Assembly: GCA_020465985.1 (NCBI GenBank)
Contig: JAANYP010001162.1
Location: forward strand, 20,870 to 84,869
DNA from: Centrapalus pauciflorus
Lineage: Eukaryota > Streptophyta > Magnoliopsida > Asterales > Asteraceae
Reading direction: 5' to 3'
DNA: 64,000 nucleotides
Shown: one piece after another, positions 1 to 11,165 of the stretch
Position numbering within the stretch: the first letter of the stretch is position 1
Layout of the letters: every line of letters starts with the position of its first letter
Notes under the pieces: generated by a model
Told to the model about the DNA's origin: nothing
Database searches by the model: none
The model's input: the letters and a program-made list of their open reading frames with translations, nothing else
Position numbers and translations under genes: made by a program

Positions 1-2090
1 TTAAAGCCAAGTGCCAATTTTTTGAGTGTAGATGTTCCATTGCCTTCTGCAATGATGAACATCATTCCAAGAAACAGAGGAGAGGGTCCTGAGCAGGCTC
101 AGCCTAACACTACTGCTTCACCCCCAGGACCCCAACCCACTCCTCATGATACACAAATGCCTCCAGTTCCTGTTGTTAAACCCTCATCCCCACTACAACT
201 ATATAAAAGGAAAAGAGGTCCAGGAGCTCCTTCCTCCTCATCCCTCAGACAAGAGCCAAATAACCCTGTGCAGGAGGACACCTCTGCACAGAATATCCAA
301 AGGGCACCCATTGAGGACACTCCTAACCTCAATCAGGAGGTGGACATCTCACCAGAGATAGTCCATATGGGTTCTGTGGCTGGTACTACTGTTGCTTCTT
401 CACAAGAGGCACAGGACAGTGCCAACATCTCTAAGACCACACCCATGGCAACAGCAGGTGTGCAAGCACTAGCTGGAAGTCCCCAGTACCAAGAACAGAG
501 GGGCCCAAAGGTTTCTACTTCTGGTATTCATGCCAGTGATAGATCACAAGCACCACATACGTTTGCTGATCTTGAGGCTAGTCTGCAACTTATGTTATTA
601 ACGGATCCTAAGCTGCAACCTGTTGTAGCAATGTTGGAATATCATCAATCCATCATAGCTGCACAGGGGGCACAAATCATTGCACTCAGGCAGGCAGAAG
701 CGGCTCAAAATCAGAGAATGGATTATCTCCATAAAGGGTTTACCCTCTGTGGAAATAAGATCATTCAATTAGAGCGTTTGATTCAAACCCAAGTGGCAAA
801 GGTTGTAGGTCGTCCTGACCAAAAGAATGCTTCCAAAAAGGGGGAGAATCAGGAGATCCCTAAAGCAGTCCAAGCAGCTCCAACAGTTCAAGAATCTAGG
901 CTAACAGTTCCAACAGCTTCTCAAGCTGTTAGCCTAGAAACTCAAGCTGCTTCTTCAAAAGCAACTGGAGTTGTTATAAGAGAAGGTATTCAAGCTCCCA
1001 TAAGTTCAGTCCAAGCTACAACTTCTGCTACAAAAGATAAGGGCAAGGGCATTCTTATAGAGTCTCCAAAGCACAAATTTTCTACCAAAGAAGCCCAGAT
1101 TGCCTTTGATGCTGAGATTGCCAGAAAGTTTGCAGAAGAACAAGATAAAGATTTAGACCAGCAAGCCCATGCCCCAATGCAAGATGATGAAACCTTAGGA
1201 GACTACCTAAGAGGGTTTGTGCTCAAGCAAGGTGAAAGAAAAAGGAAGATGCCAATAGGGCACTCAAAGGCTGAGCATAGAAGATTTCTGATAAATTTTG
1301 CCTTTGCAGCTGGTATCCCAAAAAAGATGGCTCAATCCATGAGCACAGAAAGGCTGCAAGATATCCATGATAAGGAAATGGAGAAACGTAAAGTAGCCAA
1401 AGTCTCCCAAGAAGTCCAAAGATCAAAAACTTTAGTTCAAGCTGCTGCCAGTGATCCTGCTCCATCTGTTTTAGCTGTTGTCCTATTCCTCAACCAGAGC
1501 CAATCTCACAAGCAAAGCTTGATCTGGTCAAAAGGGTGATTTTTGAGCATCAACTTCAACAAGTAATGGAAATAGAGAAGTCCCTTGACCAGCATGATTT
1601 CTCAAAACCTCTTATTACTTATTGGTATGCTAAGTCAATGGATAACATTGACATAAGATATCACTTTGTAGTAAGAAGAGAAACTGGTCCTGAGTAAGAG
1701 TACAAAAGCATAATGCATATGGCTCAAGCGATGACAAGAGATGAGCTTACAAGGATGCATCAAGTTGGGACTGCTACTCAAGTCAAATCTTCCCTCCCAC
1801 AAGTAAAGCAAGCTATTAAAGATCTACAGAGCATTTTTGATCCAGAATCAATAAGGAAGGATATAGAAGATGCCAAGGAGATGAAAGTTGTACAAGTTGA
1901 CCTGTTTGTCAAATCAAAGACTTACAGAATCAGGTTTGTAAATGGATCCTGCATTTTCTTAAATTTTGAATTCTTTGATCTTCCAAAGGCTATGCTACTT
2001 CAAATGAGGTCAGTGAGAATAAACTGTGATAGAGAAGATTTAAAGAGAGAGTTTTTGAAAGCTGTCAATCAGAAACTTGCACAGTTGTAA
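1..2090 (+). pseudogene. Element A additional (env-like) ORF, 5' partial, broken
   Basis: The frame is open from base 1 to 1539 and is cut by the window edge. The first part is rich in Pro, Ser, Thr and Gln, has a helical Ala/Gln-rich segment at about 570-740, and then charged sequence. Near 1490-1510 the sense reading moves to another frame, which carries an in-frame TAA at 1695-1697 and then runs to the stop at 2090. The C-terminal part has a short WYAK strand, an RRETGPE turn and then helical sequence ending in a Lys-rich tail. The same layout is seen in the aORF C-termini of elements B and G. Function is unknown; Sirevirus aORFs have been called env-like, but I see no signal peptide or clear membrane segment. 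One frameshift and one stop make it a pseudogene as read here. Confidence 0.6.
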
Positions 2091-2180
2091 GTTTTTGAAA
2101 GCTTTGGTTTGTAAATAACAGTTTACTTATTTTATTTTCTTATTTGTATAGAACTTAAAGTCTTGTGTAAAGAATTTAAG

Positions 2181-2191
2181 TTAGGGGGAGA
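2181..2191 (+). other. Polypurine tract of element A
   Basis: A TTAGGGGGAGA run lies directly before the TG of the LTR. This is where plus-strand DNA synthesis is normally primed. The same GGGGGAG core precedes the 3' LTRs of elements B, C and G. Confidence 0.75.
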
Positions 2192-2192
2192 T

Positions 2193-2714
2193 TGTTGGGA
2201 AATATTCTAAGTAGTTCAAACTGTTAGTTAGATTTCTCATACTGTTAGTAGAATTTCTATGTAAGTACAAAGTTCATGCTGCCAGAGTAATTTCACTCAA
2301 GCTGCCCTGCTCAGACTGCTAAGAGATTCAAGCTGCTCAACGGTTTCATAAACAGGAAGTGCTGATATTCAGGAAAAGATATCTACATGAAGATTTCAAC
2401 ATATCTACTATCAGAGAAGTCAGAGTCCTTGAAGGAAACAAATCAGAAAGCATTATAAATACATAGAATAGGTCTTTCTATTGTATAAGAAGTTTCTGCG
2501 TATTCAAGTTTGTAATTGCTTTTTGTTTAAGTTTTCATAAGCCTCTAAGGTTGTATAACCCTAAGAACAGTTTGTGTTCTTCGTCTAATCAAACAGATTA
2601 GAGTTGATTGTAATCATTCTAATTCAACAATACAAGAAGTTTGTTCGTTCTTCCTGTTTACCGTATTCCACCGCCGTAGTCTTTCTGGTTGGTGTTCGTA
2701 TTTTTCCGGTCACA
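2193..2714 (+). repeat. Element A 3' LTR
   Basis: It starts TGTTGGGAA just after the purine tract and ends ...GGTCACA. It contains a TATAAAT box about 260 bp in and several AAGCTGC/AAGCTGCTC words in U3. No second LTR is in the window, so the right edge (2712 or 2714) rests only on the CA rule and on the start of unrelated sequence. Confidence 0.65.
2454..2460 (+). promoter_or_regulatory. TATA box in element A LTR
   Basis: TATAAAT sits in the middle of the LTR, at the expected U3/R border. Confidence 0.5.
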
Positions 2715-2740
2715 GTTTGGTAATCAATGAGCCTATGCTT

Positions 2741-2748
2741 TGATACCA
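2741..2748 (-). other. Primer-binding site of element Z
   Basis: TGATACCA on the plus strand reads TGGTATCA on the minus strand, two bases beyond the LTR end. It is complementary to the 3' end of plant initiator Met tRNA. Confidence 0.6.
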
Positions 2749-2860
2749 ATTGTTATTCCTTAATCGGTTGATTACAAAGAACAAGAAGGTTTAATGAAAT
2801 AGAAATCGTATTATTAACTGGAACATTTACAAGAGACTTCTAATCTATTACATGAATCTT

Positions 2861-2870
2861 CTATTTATAG
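2861..2870 (-). promoter_or_regulatory. TATA box in element Z LTR
   Basis: CTATTTATAG on the plus strand gives CTATAAATAG on the minus strand, about 285 bp into the LTR. Confidence 0.5.
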
Positions 2871-2875
2871 ACAAC

Positions 2876-2917
2876 GAACCATCGCGACCTTTCAATGAAC
2901 CATCGCGACCTTTCAAT
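2876..2917. repeat. 21-bp tandem duplication in the U3 of element Z
   Basis: Two identical adjacent copies of a 21-base unit starting GAACCATCGCGACC lie just upstream (minus strand) of the TATA box. Duplicated U3 units often hold enhancer sites; that role is only inferred here. Confidence 0.85.
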
Positions 2918-3253
2918 GAAAAGTCATGTCCGTTCATTTTGTGACTGTTACGAATAGTCACATCTATTCGACACACCCTTTCAGTTTAACTAACTTTAAC
3001 CGACATTAACTTCCTATAAGTATAACTATTTATTGTAATAATATGCAAGTGATGAACGAGAGGTTCACATCCCCTTCCATAAAATCCTTTGTTCAAGCCA
3101 TCGATCTTGAAAAACTAAATGAAAACCAAACATATTTCCAATTAATCTCTAACAAAACTAATGTCAAACTGTTAATCTCTAAAGTCTTACTGTGGATACT
3201 TTTGTAATTTCAACAATCCATTTTTTTTGTGAAAATTAAAATCCATTTCGACT

Positions 3254-3710
3254 TTGTTTGTTTGGCATTAAGAGGCTCTTAAAAATGTCTTAAATATAAA
3301 CTTCAGATCTAAAGAAATTTAAGTTTGTTTGTTTAATTTCAGACTTAATAAGATATATTTTTTTAATTTACCTCTAATTAAGAGGGAATAATGAATCTAA
3401 AAATATTTTAAGAGGTTGTCTATCTTTTTTTTTTTTTACAAACCCTACCTTCTATTCTCTCCATACCAAAACAAATGCAACCAACACTCGCCACCTTATT
3501 TCTTCATTTTAAATTTAATTTTTTTAATATAAATCAATGAATTATAATATATAATTAATTTGATATAATAGGATAATATTTTCAAATGTTTTATATTACG
3601 AAACAAGCAATCTTAAGATCATCTCTTAATTTCAGATTTCAGATCTTTAGACCACCTCTGAAATAGTGGTTTCCAGACTTCAGACGTTTAACCTGTTACT
3701 AAACAAATAG
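3254..3710. mobile_element. Possible MITE
   Basis: The segment starts TTTGTTTGGCATTAAGAGG and ends ...AGTAACAGG-type sequence when read from the other side (plus-strand end CCTGTTACTAAACAAA). It has TTTGTTT/AAACAAA outer ends, only loosely matching inner ends, repeated CAGA(T/C)CTTTAGA-type words inside and no coding potential. Size and AT content suit a hAT-like MITE. I cannot confirm target duplications. Confidence 0.3.
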
Positions 3711-3819
3711 CACCTTACCGAACCATATACACCCACAACTAAAAATCACAAATCTAATTTGTGATCTTAATCAAATAAAAGAGATAGTGCACACTTTTTA
3801 ACATGTTATGATTGAATAC

Positions 3820-3901
3820 CTGAGTTTATTGCTAAGCTTTGGTAACAAAGTTCTTGCTTCTCGTCATCCGTATCGTTGCCCAATGAAATGTGGTTCCATT
3901 T
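3820..3901 (-). pseudogene. Possible isolated exon of an unknown plant gene
   Basis: On the minus strand an 82-bp open stretch is bounded by an acceptor (CACAATAG|AAATGG) and a donor (CTCAG|GTATTC). It encodes about 27 residues containing WNHISLGNDTDDEKQELCYQ, which is polar and protein-like rather than random. I do not recognise the family. No neighbouring exon is visible, because transposons lie on both sides. It could be chance or a gene relic. Confidence 0.25.
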
Positions 3902-4046
3902 CTATTGTGCAGAGAACTTAGGGAATCTTTACCTCTTAATTTAATTTTTCCAACATATGAAGTAAATGTGCATGAATACAGGGGGTGCATGGGCGATGGC
4001 CTTGAGACTATTGGATGGTTATATAAGCAGAAAAAAGGAGGATGGT

Positions 4047-5029
4047 GAAACGCCCCGTTCTAATAACGCGGAGCTTTTACTAAAATCTGCAACATAAACC
4101 TCGAAGTAATAAAATAAAGCTTTCTAAGTTCAAACTACAACCATCAAAGTACGTTAGGATTTAAATGTTTAGGAATCTACCCATCCCAAGTACAACATAT
4201 AATTTGGAGTGCGGAAGTTTTTTTCTGATACCAAGAGCAATGAATCTCTAGACCCTGAACCTGGTGCTTTCCCCTTATCAGCTAAACCAGAAACATTGCC
4301 CCCACAACCTAGGTAAGTCGTCGCCTAGCAAGTAATAGATTTAAAAGAACAAAAAAGCATATATAACATGATCAACACAAATATTGACTCAAGCTCAACA
4401 TGTGTAGCGTTACGACTCGCTCAGTTTAGCATAAACGATTAGGGTATTGTTACCGGCTCGCCCGATAACAAGTAAACGGCGTACGACTCGCTCGGTTAGC
4501 ACATGCACAAAACATGCGGATCGCCTGACATGCAACTTGGAAGCACACAACAACTTCACTTAATCCACATAATACACAGTATGCATACAAGGGAAAGGGT
4601 TCTCAAATATCGGCTCATGGCAACGAAATAAATAACAACATTCAAGGCTAAGGATGGTAGTTAAATAATAATCATGGCAATAGAAATGAATGACATATCC
4701 AGTGCAAACATATCATGTATGATCATTTGCGAAATTAAATCAATTACTCATAGTGCTTGCAATCTGTACTCACCAAACGACAACTCGATCTCAACTGAAA
4801 GCACTACGAGAGTCACACGTCTCAGCTGAACCACTAGAGTCCTGGTTTAAAAGTACATTGCCTATTTATCATTATCCTTACCTTATATTTTACTAGGTCC
4901 GTTATGTATATAATTTAATTAAATTTATAATTTAACTTTAATTATTCCGCCAACTATTATAAAATTATTAATTGAAGTTGAATGAAAAATTCATCAAATT
5001 AATTAAAACTACTAAATTATTTTATATAT
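4047..5029 (-). mobile_element. Probable LTR fragment of another element, interrupted by element C
   Basis: TGAAACGCCCCGTTC at the left, read on the minus strand, gives an LTR-like end GGGGCGTTTCA, much like the GGGGTGTGACA end of the C-family LTRs. The stretch up to the C insertion has repeated GCGTACGACTCGCTCGGTT-like words near 4405-4500 and no open frame. Its right part would lie beyond element C and is not seen. Alternative: unrelated non-coding sequence. Confidence 0.35.
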
Positions 5030-6434
5030 TCTCACACCCCGTTACCCCGGTTGGCAACTAGGCGTGACGTCGCGGAAGCATAGTAATAATCAAGTGAACG
5101 ATCACTAAATGGACGTTTTTGAAAATACTTTAATAATCTTCAAAATAAGATATTGTTTTTACATAATCCAAATAAACGTAAAGTAGTTCGCATTGCAGAG
5201 ATTTAAATACATGATAAAAAAAGTGAATTAATTATGCCAATAAATCTCCGGGAGTTTGAAAAACTTGATGCGACTTCAAAATATGCGGAAGCCTTGTTAC
5301 ATTTCCGATGCATGATACTCGTCTTAATTTCTAGAAAATACACGCTAAAATACGTCAACAAAATTGTTGGTGAGCTCATAGGTTTACACGTAAACATGAC
5401 TTGTATGGACATCAATAGTTGAGTTTGAATTTATAAAACAAAAATTTCATGTTATGTCTTACATAAAACCATCATGCAACCGAAAGTTAATTATGAGTTT
5501 GCCCTGTGCCGTATTCCCCAATGTAATACCGTAATGTTAAATATATATGCAACCCTTAGTAGGTGGAGCGACCAACCTACGTGGGGGACATCAATCCCGA
5601 TAGATCTATCCATAATATATTCGCACTTACATAAAATGTAACTAACGGTTCATGATCTGAGGGCTGATGGAACCACATGTCTAATACATAATAGAAATGA
5701 ATAAGTTTCTGTGTCCATATGAGAAAGTAGCATGTATTTCTACCCCAAAACATAACAGTGTGAAAATGGGGGCCATGAAGACTCACCGTAAATTGATGGC
5801 AAAACGAGCGTAAAAATGTAGATTTTGTCAATGACTTGAGATGAGACTTGAGGTGTTTAACCAAGTCCTATATGATATGAGGGACTTAATAACTCCCATA
5901 TATTTGATAATATGTATGTATAAAGGTTTTTATGTTTTAAATCACCCAACTTTACAAGTTTATAAATAAAACCCACTTAAAACGTCATGTTTATATATAT
6001 ATATTTAAAGGTTTTTCGGCCTACTTTGAGGCTGTTTTTGACCAAGCTCCAAAAGGATTTGGGATTTGGTTTTAATAGTCATAAAACTACTATATACAAA
6101 GAATTTTTCAAGTTAAGAACGGCCATTTTTCGATGTGTTTAGGTTAGGGAAAAGGCTCGTTGAAAACCATATCTTGGCCATTGTTGAGTTGTTAAACTTT
6201 CGGGTTCCCAAATAATATTTGGGGTTCAAAACTACATATTAAATTATGAAAACGTCCAGATATTTAGTTAAATCATAGATCTAACTTTTAAAACAATAAT
6301 CAACTCATTTCGTTATGGTATGATTTAGTTATGAATTTTCAAAGTCGATGAAATATTTCTGCCGAAAATCCGGATTTCATAAACTTGAACAACTTGTGAT
6401 TCTTGTTGTTAATTCAAAAACCACATGTATATAA
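5030..6434 (-). repeat. Element C 3' LTR, distal part
   Basis: Matches the reverse complement of the right half of the solo LTR at 39562-41986 and matches 24455-26002, including the CACCCCGTTACCCCGGTTGG end and the GACGTCGCGGAAGC motif. It is interrupted after CACATGTATATAA by element B. The outer TG is mutated to TC in plus-strand view. Confidence 0.85.
6430..6434. repeat. Target site duplication of element B, left copy (TATAA)
   Basis: TATAA abuts the B LTR here and again at 19029-19033, showing that B is a complete insertion. Confidence 0.9.
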
Positions 6435-7017
6435 TGTAAGGTCACCTACCTACGGATCTAATCTTGACGCGACACCATCCAACGAGTGCGGAATCCTCCT
6501 TAGGGGTTTAACAGATTGATCACACACACAAAAAACGGAGACCAACACGATGATAGACGCAACGACGGACGTCCCGACACGTGAATCTCTCCAAGAACAC
6601 TCTTCTAATCGCACACAAGTTCGTAATCGCCTCACACACGAATTTCTGCAAAGATTATTAATCAAAACCGATTAACCCTTAATTATAACCATTAACTTCG
6701 AACTTGTCCTGGACAAGTTCGAGAAGGCCCAAGCCCACGAACTTGTCCACCATTAAGTTCGAATCTTGGCTTTGAACTTATTCTAGAACTTGTCTTTGAA
6801 CTTGTTCTAGAACTTATGTTTGAACTTACATTTGAACTAATGCTTGAACTTATCTTTAAACTTATGTAAACATCAATCGCAAACAAGATCAAAAATATAT
6901 AAAACTAATATCAAACATATATCAAACATTTGGATTAACGTGCAATTATGAAGACTTGAACTATTACAAAAGATTATCTACACTTAGACTGCTATCGTCA
7001 CACAGGATGCACTAACA
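6435..7017 (-). repeat. Element B 3' LTR
   Basis: Plus-strand view TGTAAGGTCACC...CACTAACA. Near 6699-6721 it has a perfect inverted repeat with 11-base arms (CGAACTTGTCC / GGACAAGTTCG) and many GAACTTGT/GAACTTAT words to about 6870, the family repeat of this element. Confidence 0.93.
6699..6870. repeat. GAACTT word array in element B LTR
   Basis: At least ten GAACTT(A/G)T or AAGTTCGA words in about 170 bp, opening with a perfect palindrome. The 5' LTR copy (18713-18880) has the same array, with the palindrome partly decayed (CGAACTTG/CAAGTTCG arms kept). Confidence 0.85.
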
Positions 7018-7031
7018 GACTCCCCCTTGAC
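7018..7031 (-). other. Polypurine tract of element B
   Basis: GACTCCCCCTTGAC on the plus strand reads GTCAAGGGGGAGTC on the minus strand, directly before the 3' LTR start TGTTAGTG. Confidence 0.8.
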
Positions 7032-7122
7032 GATAGCTTCTAACTAGAGATTCACTTTGTCTAAGTACTAGGCCTATTTAAAATACTACCAGCATACAAA
7101 CCCTTCTCTATACAAACCTTGA

Positions 7123-9902
7123 CTACCTTTTGGTACTTCCTGCCTTCCGATCTCCAACCTTCGTGGAAATAGATAGGTTATTCATGAAGTTTCTTAAGCA
7201 TCTGACTGGTTTGTAAACCATCTTAGCCCATGGTTTCCCAGTATGAGGATCTATTCTTGTCTCGTCTTCTACTCTCTTACCCGATCTTGGCTTAAGCCTT
7301 TCAAACCTTCCAGATCTACCCTCCCTTCTTATAAGTTTAGCAACAACTTCAGCGGGTCATCTCCTACGTTGATTAGATTCATCCACGCCAGCTTTTTCAC
7401 CTCGCATTTTGGAAGTGTATTAAAGACTTTCAACGTTCTCCTCAGATACTGTAACCCATCTCGTCTCTTTGGCACAAACAGTTGTAGCTCTCTATCGAAA
7501 AACCAGCTAAGAATGCCTCCAGAAAACTTTCCTGGACTAGGCAATCTCATCTTCTTCTTCACAGCTAACTCATTCCTTTTTTCTTCCTTTCTAAACCACA
7601 ACTTTCTTTTCTCTTCATTTGTGAGTTCCCTTTCAGGCTCCTCACTTTCTGATTCAACATTAAGAGCATCCTTAAACGCATTGATGTGTATAAAATTCTA
7701 TTCAGTTGTAGTGTATGTATCTGTGATAGGATGTTGTTGAATGATGATCTCATTGGCCTCATCTTCTTCATTAACCAAGACCTCATCATCAGATTTCCAA
7801 TCTGCAACGTCTTCTTGGACGAACTCCCCTTCTTCAAGGTCTTCTATTTCATCCTCAAAATCAAACATCACTTCTTCGTCTTCAATATCGTCCAAGGCTA
7901 CGATTATTTCCTGATCAATTATCTTTGTAGCCTCTGGAGCCTTGCCTTTATCTTGAGATTCATTTCCTCCTATACTTGAAGAACCAGGCTCCCCTAGAAC
8001 ATTTTCTTGCTGAGCAGTCTTTTGAGAAAGATCTGCTAGCTCACTTTCTTTCTGTGCGCCTGGATCATCGCCTTCTTCATCATCTCTCCTGACTCTCCTC
8101 AATTCATCACCTTTGCAGCTGCTCTCCCCCTGAGCTTGGAGATCTTTCATTATCTGCTCAATTAGGGTCTGCATAGTCAAAATTTGGGCTTGTTGAGTCC
8201 TCAGCTCTGCTTGTTGATCTGCCACAGTTGTCTGTAACTTGGCATTCTCTTGATCCAAACGCGCATTGTGCTGTTGCAAGTCTTTTACAGCGTGAGAGAG
8301 TTGGAATATTTGGACTGTTTGGAAGTCCACTTTGCTCTTTAACTCTGTAAACTGCTGGGTTTCGGTAAATGAACTCGAGGTGGATGTAATGGACGCAGAT
8401 GTAGATGGAGTTGCGGTTGATGCGGATGGAGCGGCAGTTGACACAGATGGAGAGGCAGAAGTGGATGGAGTTCCCTGCATGAATCGATGCCTCTTTGCTC
8501 TATGCCTAGGAGCAACTGGAGCTGCTTCTTCTAAATCAAAATCTGAATCTTCGGCCTATTCATCACGGATTACGGGCCTTGTCATCTTCCGGCGGCTAAC
8601 AACTACTCTAGATCCATATCTGCCAATGGTGACAGTCGGATCTTCAACCTCTGTCTCCACAGAACTAGATTCGGATTCAGACTCGGTGGCGGTCTCTACG
8701 TGACCCTCATCCTCAGTCTGTTCCCTAGCTTCTTCTGCTTCAACATGAACCTATGTGCCTACAAACTCGACATCAGAAGGTTAATATTCGTCTATCTCCT
8801 TGAAAATATCATGTACATCAGCTGGAGGTTCCAAAATATCTTGAACCAGTTGTTCAGCTATGTCTACCTCAGCAGCTGCTCCTTGCGCCTAAATTTTCTA
8901 CAACGTTTGCTCCCGTTGGTCATATTGTGGAGCCGAACTTGATGGCCCAGCAGCTTCAGTGGCTGGTTGTGGGCGGGGAGTGGTTCTTGCAACCGGAGTT
9001 CTTCTCGCCGGTGCTCTTTGCTGTTGCTGCTGTTGATGTTGTTGTTGGGAGGGGGGGGGTGCTTCACCTATCCAATCTTCTCCTTCCAGAGCAACAAAAT
9101 CCGGATCTATCACTTCACCAAACAACGGTGCCATCTGAGGACTGACATGCTCAGCCCTTCTAGCATTATGGATCTGGCAGTCAGCAAAAATGCGCTTGTC
9201 AATCAAAGCAACACCACTTTGGTCGGGTAGTGGTGGCAGATTCGGCAAAAAATGGAGGATAATCATCATGAAAAATCAGGGATACATCAGGAATTGTTCC
9301 CTGGCCGGAGTGGTGATCTGATGGACGAACTCTCCAAAAAACATTTCAGAGAAGCTAATCCTCTTGTTATAGACCAAAGCAATCAACGCAGACTGCAATT
9401 TGGACACCATCGTGTCAAAACCTGCTTTCTTCGGCGCGATGCATACCATTATAACATGAACGAGATACCTCCATTGTCTAATTAATCCACTTTTTACATA
9501 TGATGCCTTCGTTATGTCTTTCGCATAACCCATTCTCAAAAATGTCGCCTACCTTATGGGTAAAGGGAAATCTATTGGGCCTTCTTCTTGCTCCTAGGTG
9601 CCCAACTGCAGGATTTGCCTCAACATTTTCACCGAAAACACAATTGGTTGACCGCCTACTCCTGTTCGCAACACTGTAGGGGTAACTGAGCAATCCACCT
9701 GAAGATGCTCCCAAAACTGCCGCACATATGTCAAAGTCATTTCCAAATCATGCGTGAGTGCATATGAAACTCTGGACTGCGTCAGGAATTCTATTATCTG
9801 ACGATAGGGCTGGGCCTCTGGCAATTGTAGATCCACAGCCATGACCATATTATGTTTATTATAAAAAGCACGGTCTCCCATATCTGCACACAAAATCAAC
9901 AA
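7123..9902 (-). pseudogene. Element B additional (env-like) ORF, broken
   Basis: Several open pieces in shifting frames make one former protein. The N-terminal piece (9902-9594) has IIEFLTQSRVSYALT followed by a QFW motif and an MLRQILQLG helix. Next (9539-8898) come an AGFDTMVSKLQ-type helix and FLMYP. A Gln/Pro-rich part follows (HQQQQQQ near 9030), then a Ser/Thr-rich part, a long coiled coil (about 8340-8130) and an acidic tail (7900-7700). The C-terminal piece (7601-7123) has the WFFDRELQ strand. The order YALT, FW, YP(R)F matches the aORF of G. A splice-acceptor-like TTGTGTGCAG ends 2 bases before an ATG at about 9882. No membrane span is evident. The role is unknown. Confidence 0.6.
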
Positions 9903-9939
9903 ACTAAAATTATAAATTAAATTAAATTTGTTAAATTTG

Positions 9940-10620
9940 AATTTGCATAACTTCGAACTTGATTAAGTTCGAAGTCCAACACATTCGAATTTGGACAAAT
10001 TCGAGATTATTAAAAAGCATTCGAACTTAATTAAATTCGAGACATTCATTCGAACTTGAATGACTTCGAACTTATAGATATTTCTACAAGTTCAAACTTT
10101 CTAACAAGTTCGAACCTGAAGAACAAATCCGAAGTCGGTCACTTTCAACTTAAAAATCATGATTTTAACACAATTTGACTTAATTAATCGTGTAATCTAA
10201 TCCTGTTAGGTTCTAATCTAAGTTATGTATCATTTATTTTATGTTTTATCTTTTAAAACTTGTGATTTAAAGTCACCTAGTTTTAAATGACTTAAAACTC
10301 AAATAAGGTCGAGTTTTGCCACAATAATGTCCTAAACTAACACTAACGTAGTATTATGATGTTCACTATACTCAAGTATACGTGTATGTTCGAGAAAAAA
10401 TGGAAAATTTCGAGTAATAAGAAGAAATTTGAATTGTCGGTAAATTCGAGAATAAGTTCGAGATCGCTGTAGACAAGTTCGAGATTTCAAATTCGAGGGT
10501 AGGTGTCTTGAATGAAGTACTGTTGACCTATTTATATCAACCACCTTCGAACTTAGCTTAAGTTCGAACTACCAGCAAGTTCGAATGTAACTTCAAATTT
10601 GTCTGGATTTCAAACTTAAG
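9940..10620. repeat. TTCGAA word array upstream of element B aORF
   Basis: Many CTTCGAACTT, ATTCGAA and AAGTTCGA words in the spacer just before the aORF. The same words crowd the gag leader and the LTR of this element. A minus-strand TATA box lies inside the array. Confidence 0.8.
10529..10536 (-). promoter_or_regulatory. Candidate internal TATA box upstream of element B aORF
   Basis: TATTTATA within CCTATTTATATC on the plus strand gives GATATAAATAGG on the minus strand, about 650 bp before the aORF start. With the acceptor next to the ATG it suggests a leader with an intron. Candidate only. Confidence 0.4.
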
Positions 10621-11165
10621 TGAAAATTTTGAAAACTCTTGAATAAAATTCAACTTTTTCATGTAACGTAATTTTTCCAACTTTGCAAAGGCATTCACAC
10701 TAAGCAACAGATTTTCACGCAATATTTGTTTCTTCAACCAAAAATGCATCTTAGTAACTTTGACCTTTATCCTACTTAAAGTAAAATAAAATAAAATAAA
10801 ATAAAATAAAGTTAAATAAGGTTAAAACTACTCAAAAGTACTTTAAATAAATTATGATTTATACTAACAGAATATTTTTGCGAGAAAGTCAAAGAAGGTT
10901 CAATCAGATAGCGATGTCAAACGCACTTTCAGTATTTCACTTTCACACTTAGGAATTTTTATTCCTTTGGTTGTTTGTCGTGATATACATTCCAAGTCGA
11001 TTGTCGGTATGATTTTCCCTTTAAACACTTAACACTTCGGAAATTCCCTTGGCCTTTTTATTTACCAAGAAACTACCTTACGTGTCTCATACTTAGATAT
11101 ACTTCTATGATCAAGGCAGACACACAATGATTATAACTTTTTGGCATTGCAAATTTTCTTTAAAA
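10621..11165. other. Spacer of element B, no gene seen
   Basis: AT-rich non-coding sequence between RNase H and the aORF. It holds an (AAAAT)n microsatellite at about 10782-10811 and is otherwise featureless to my reading. Confidence 0.6.

Larger units (their letters stand above)
1..2714 (+). mobile_element. Element A: 3' part of a Sirevirus-type Ty1/copia retrotransposon
   Basis: The window opens inside the additional ORF of an LTR retrotransposon. Order: broken aORF, AT-rich tail, purine tract, LTR ending in CA. Gag and pol must lie left of the window. The aORF downstream of pol is the reason for the Sirevirus-type call, because its C-terminal module resembles those of elements B and G. 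The base after the LTR (2715) starts a short segment with a reversed primer-binding-like site of another element, so A seems to have inserted into older element Z. The 5-bp target duplication cannot be tested because the 5' end is outside the window. Confidence 0.7.
2715..3154 (-). mobile_element. Element Z remnant: primer site plus 5' LTR of a minus-strand copia element
   Basis: Read on the minus strand, an LTR runs from TGTTAGAG (3154) to ...GGAATAACA (2751), with 5-bp TGTTA/TAACA inverted ends. It is followed by ATTGGTATCAAAGC, a good match to an initiator-Met-tRNA primer site. The body of the element is missing because element A begins at 2714/2715. A CTATAAATAG box on the minus strand supports the LTR call. 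The length of about 404 bp is normal for copia LTRs. Confidence 0.6.
3155..5029. other. Intergenic stretch without an intact gene
   Basis: AT-rich sequence between element Z and gypsy element C. It holds a MITE-like unit, one possible isolated exon and what looks like part of another LTR, each listed separately. No long open frame is present on either strand. Confidence 0.6.

Noticed and set aside
3985..4045. Plus-strand segment GGGGTGCATGG... with acceptor- and donor-like edges and a protein-like translation
   Set aside because: It lies on the strand opposite to the better exon candidate 80 bp away, has no family likeness that I know, and overlaps the edge of the LTR-like fragment.
5203..5864. 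Short frames duplicated near 5234 and 24597
   Set aside because: They are the same LTR sequence in two copies of element C, non-coding.
7243..7740. Plus-strand frame of 165 codons with hydrophobic stretches
   Set aside because: Antisense to the element B aORF C-terminal module, whose sense reading has recognisable motifs.
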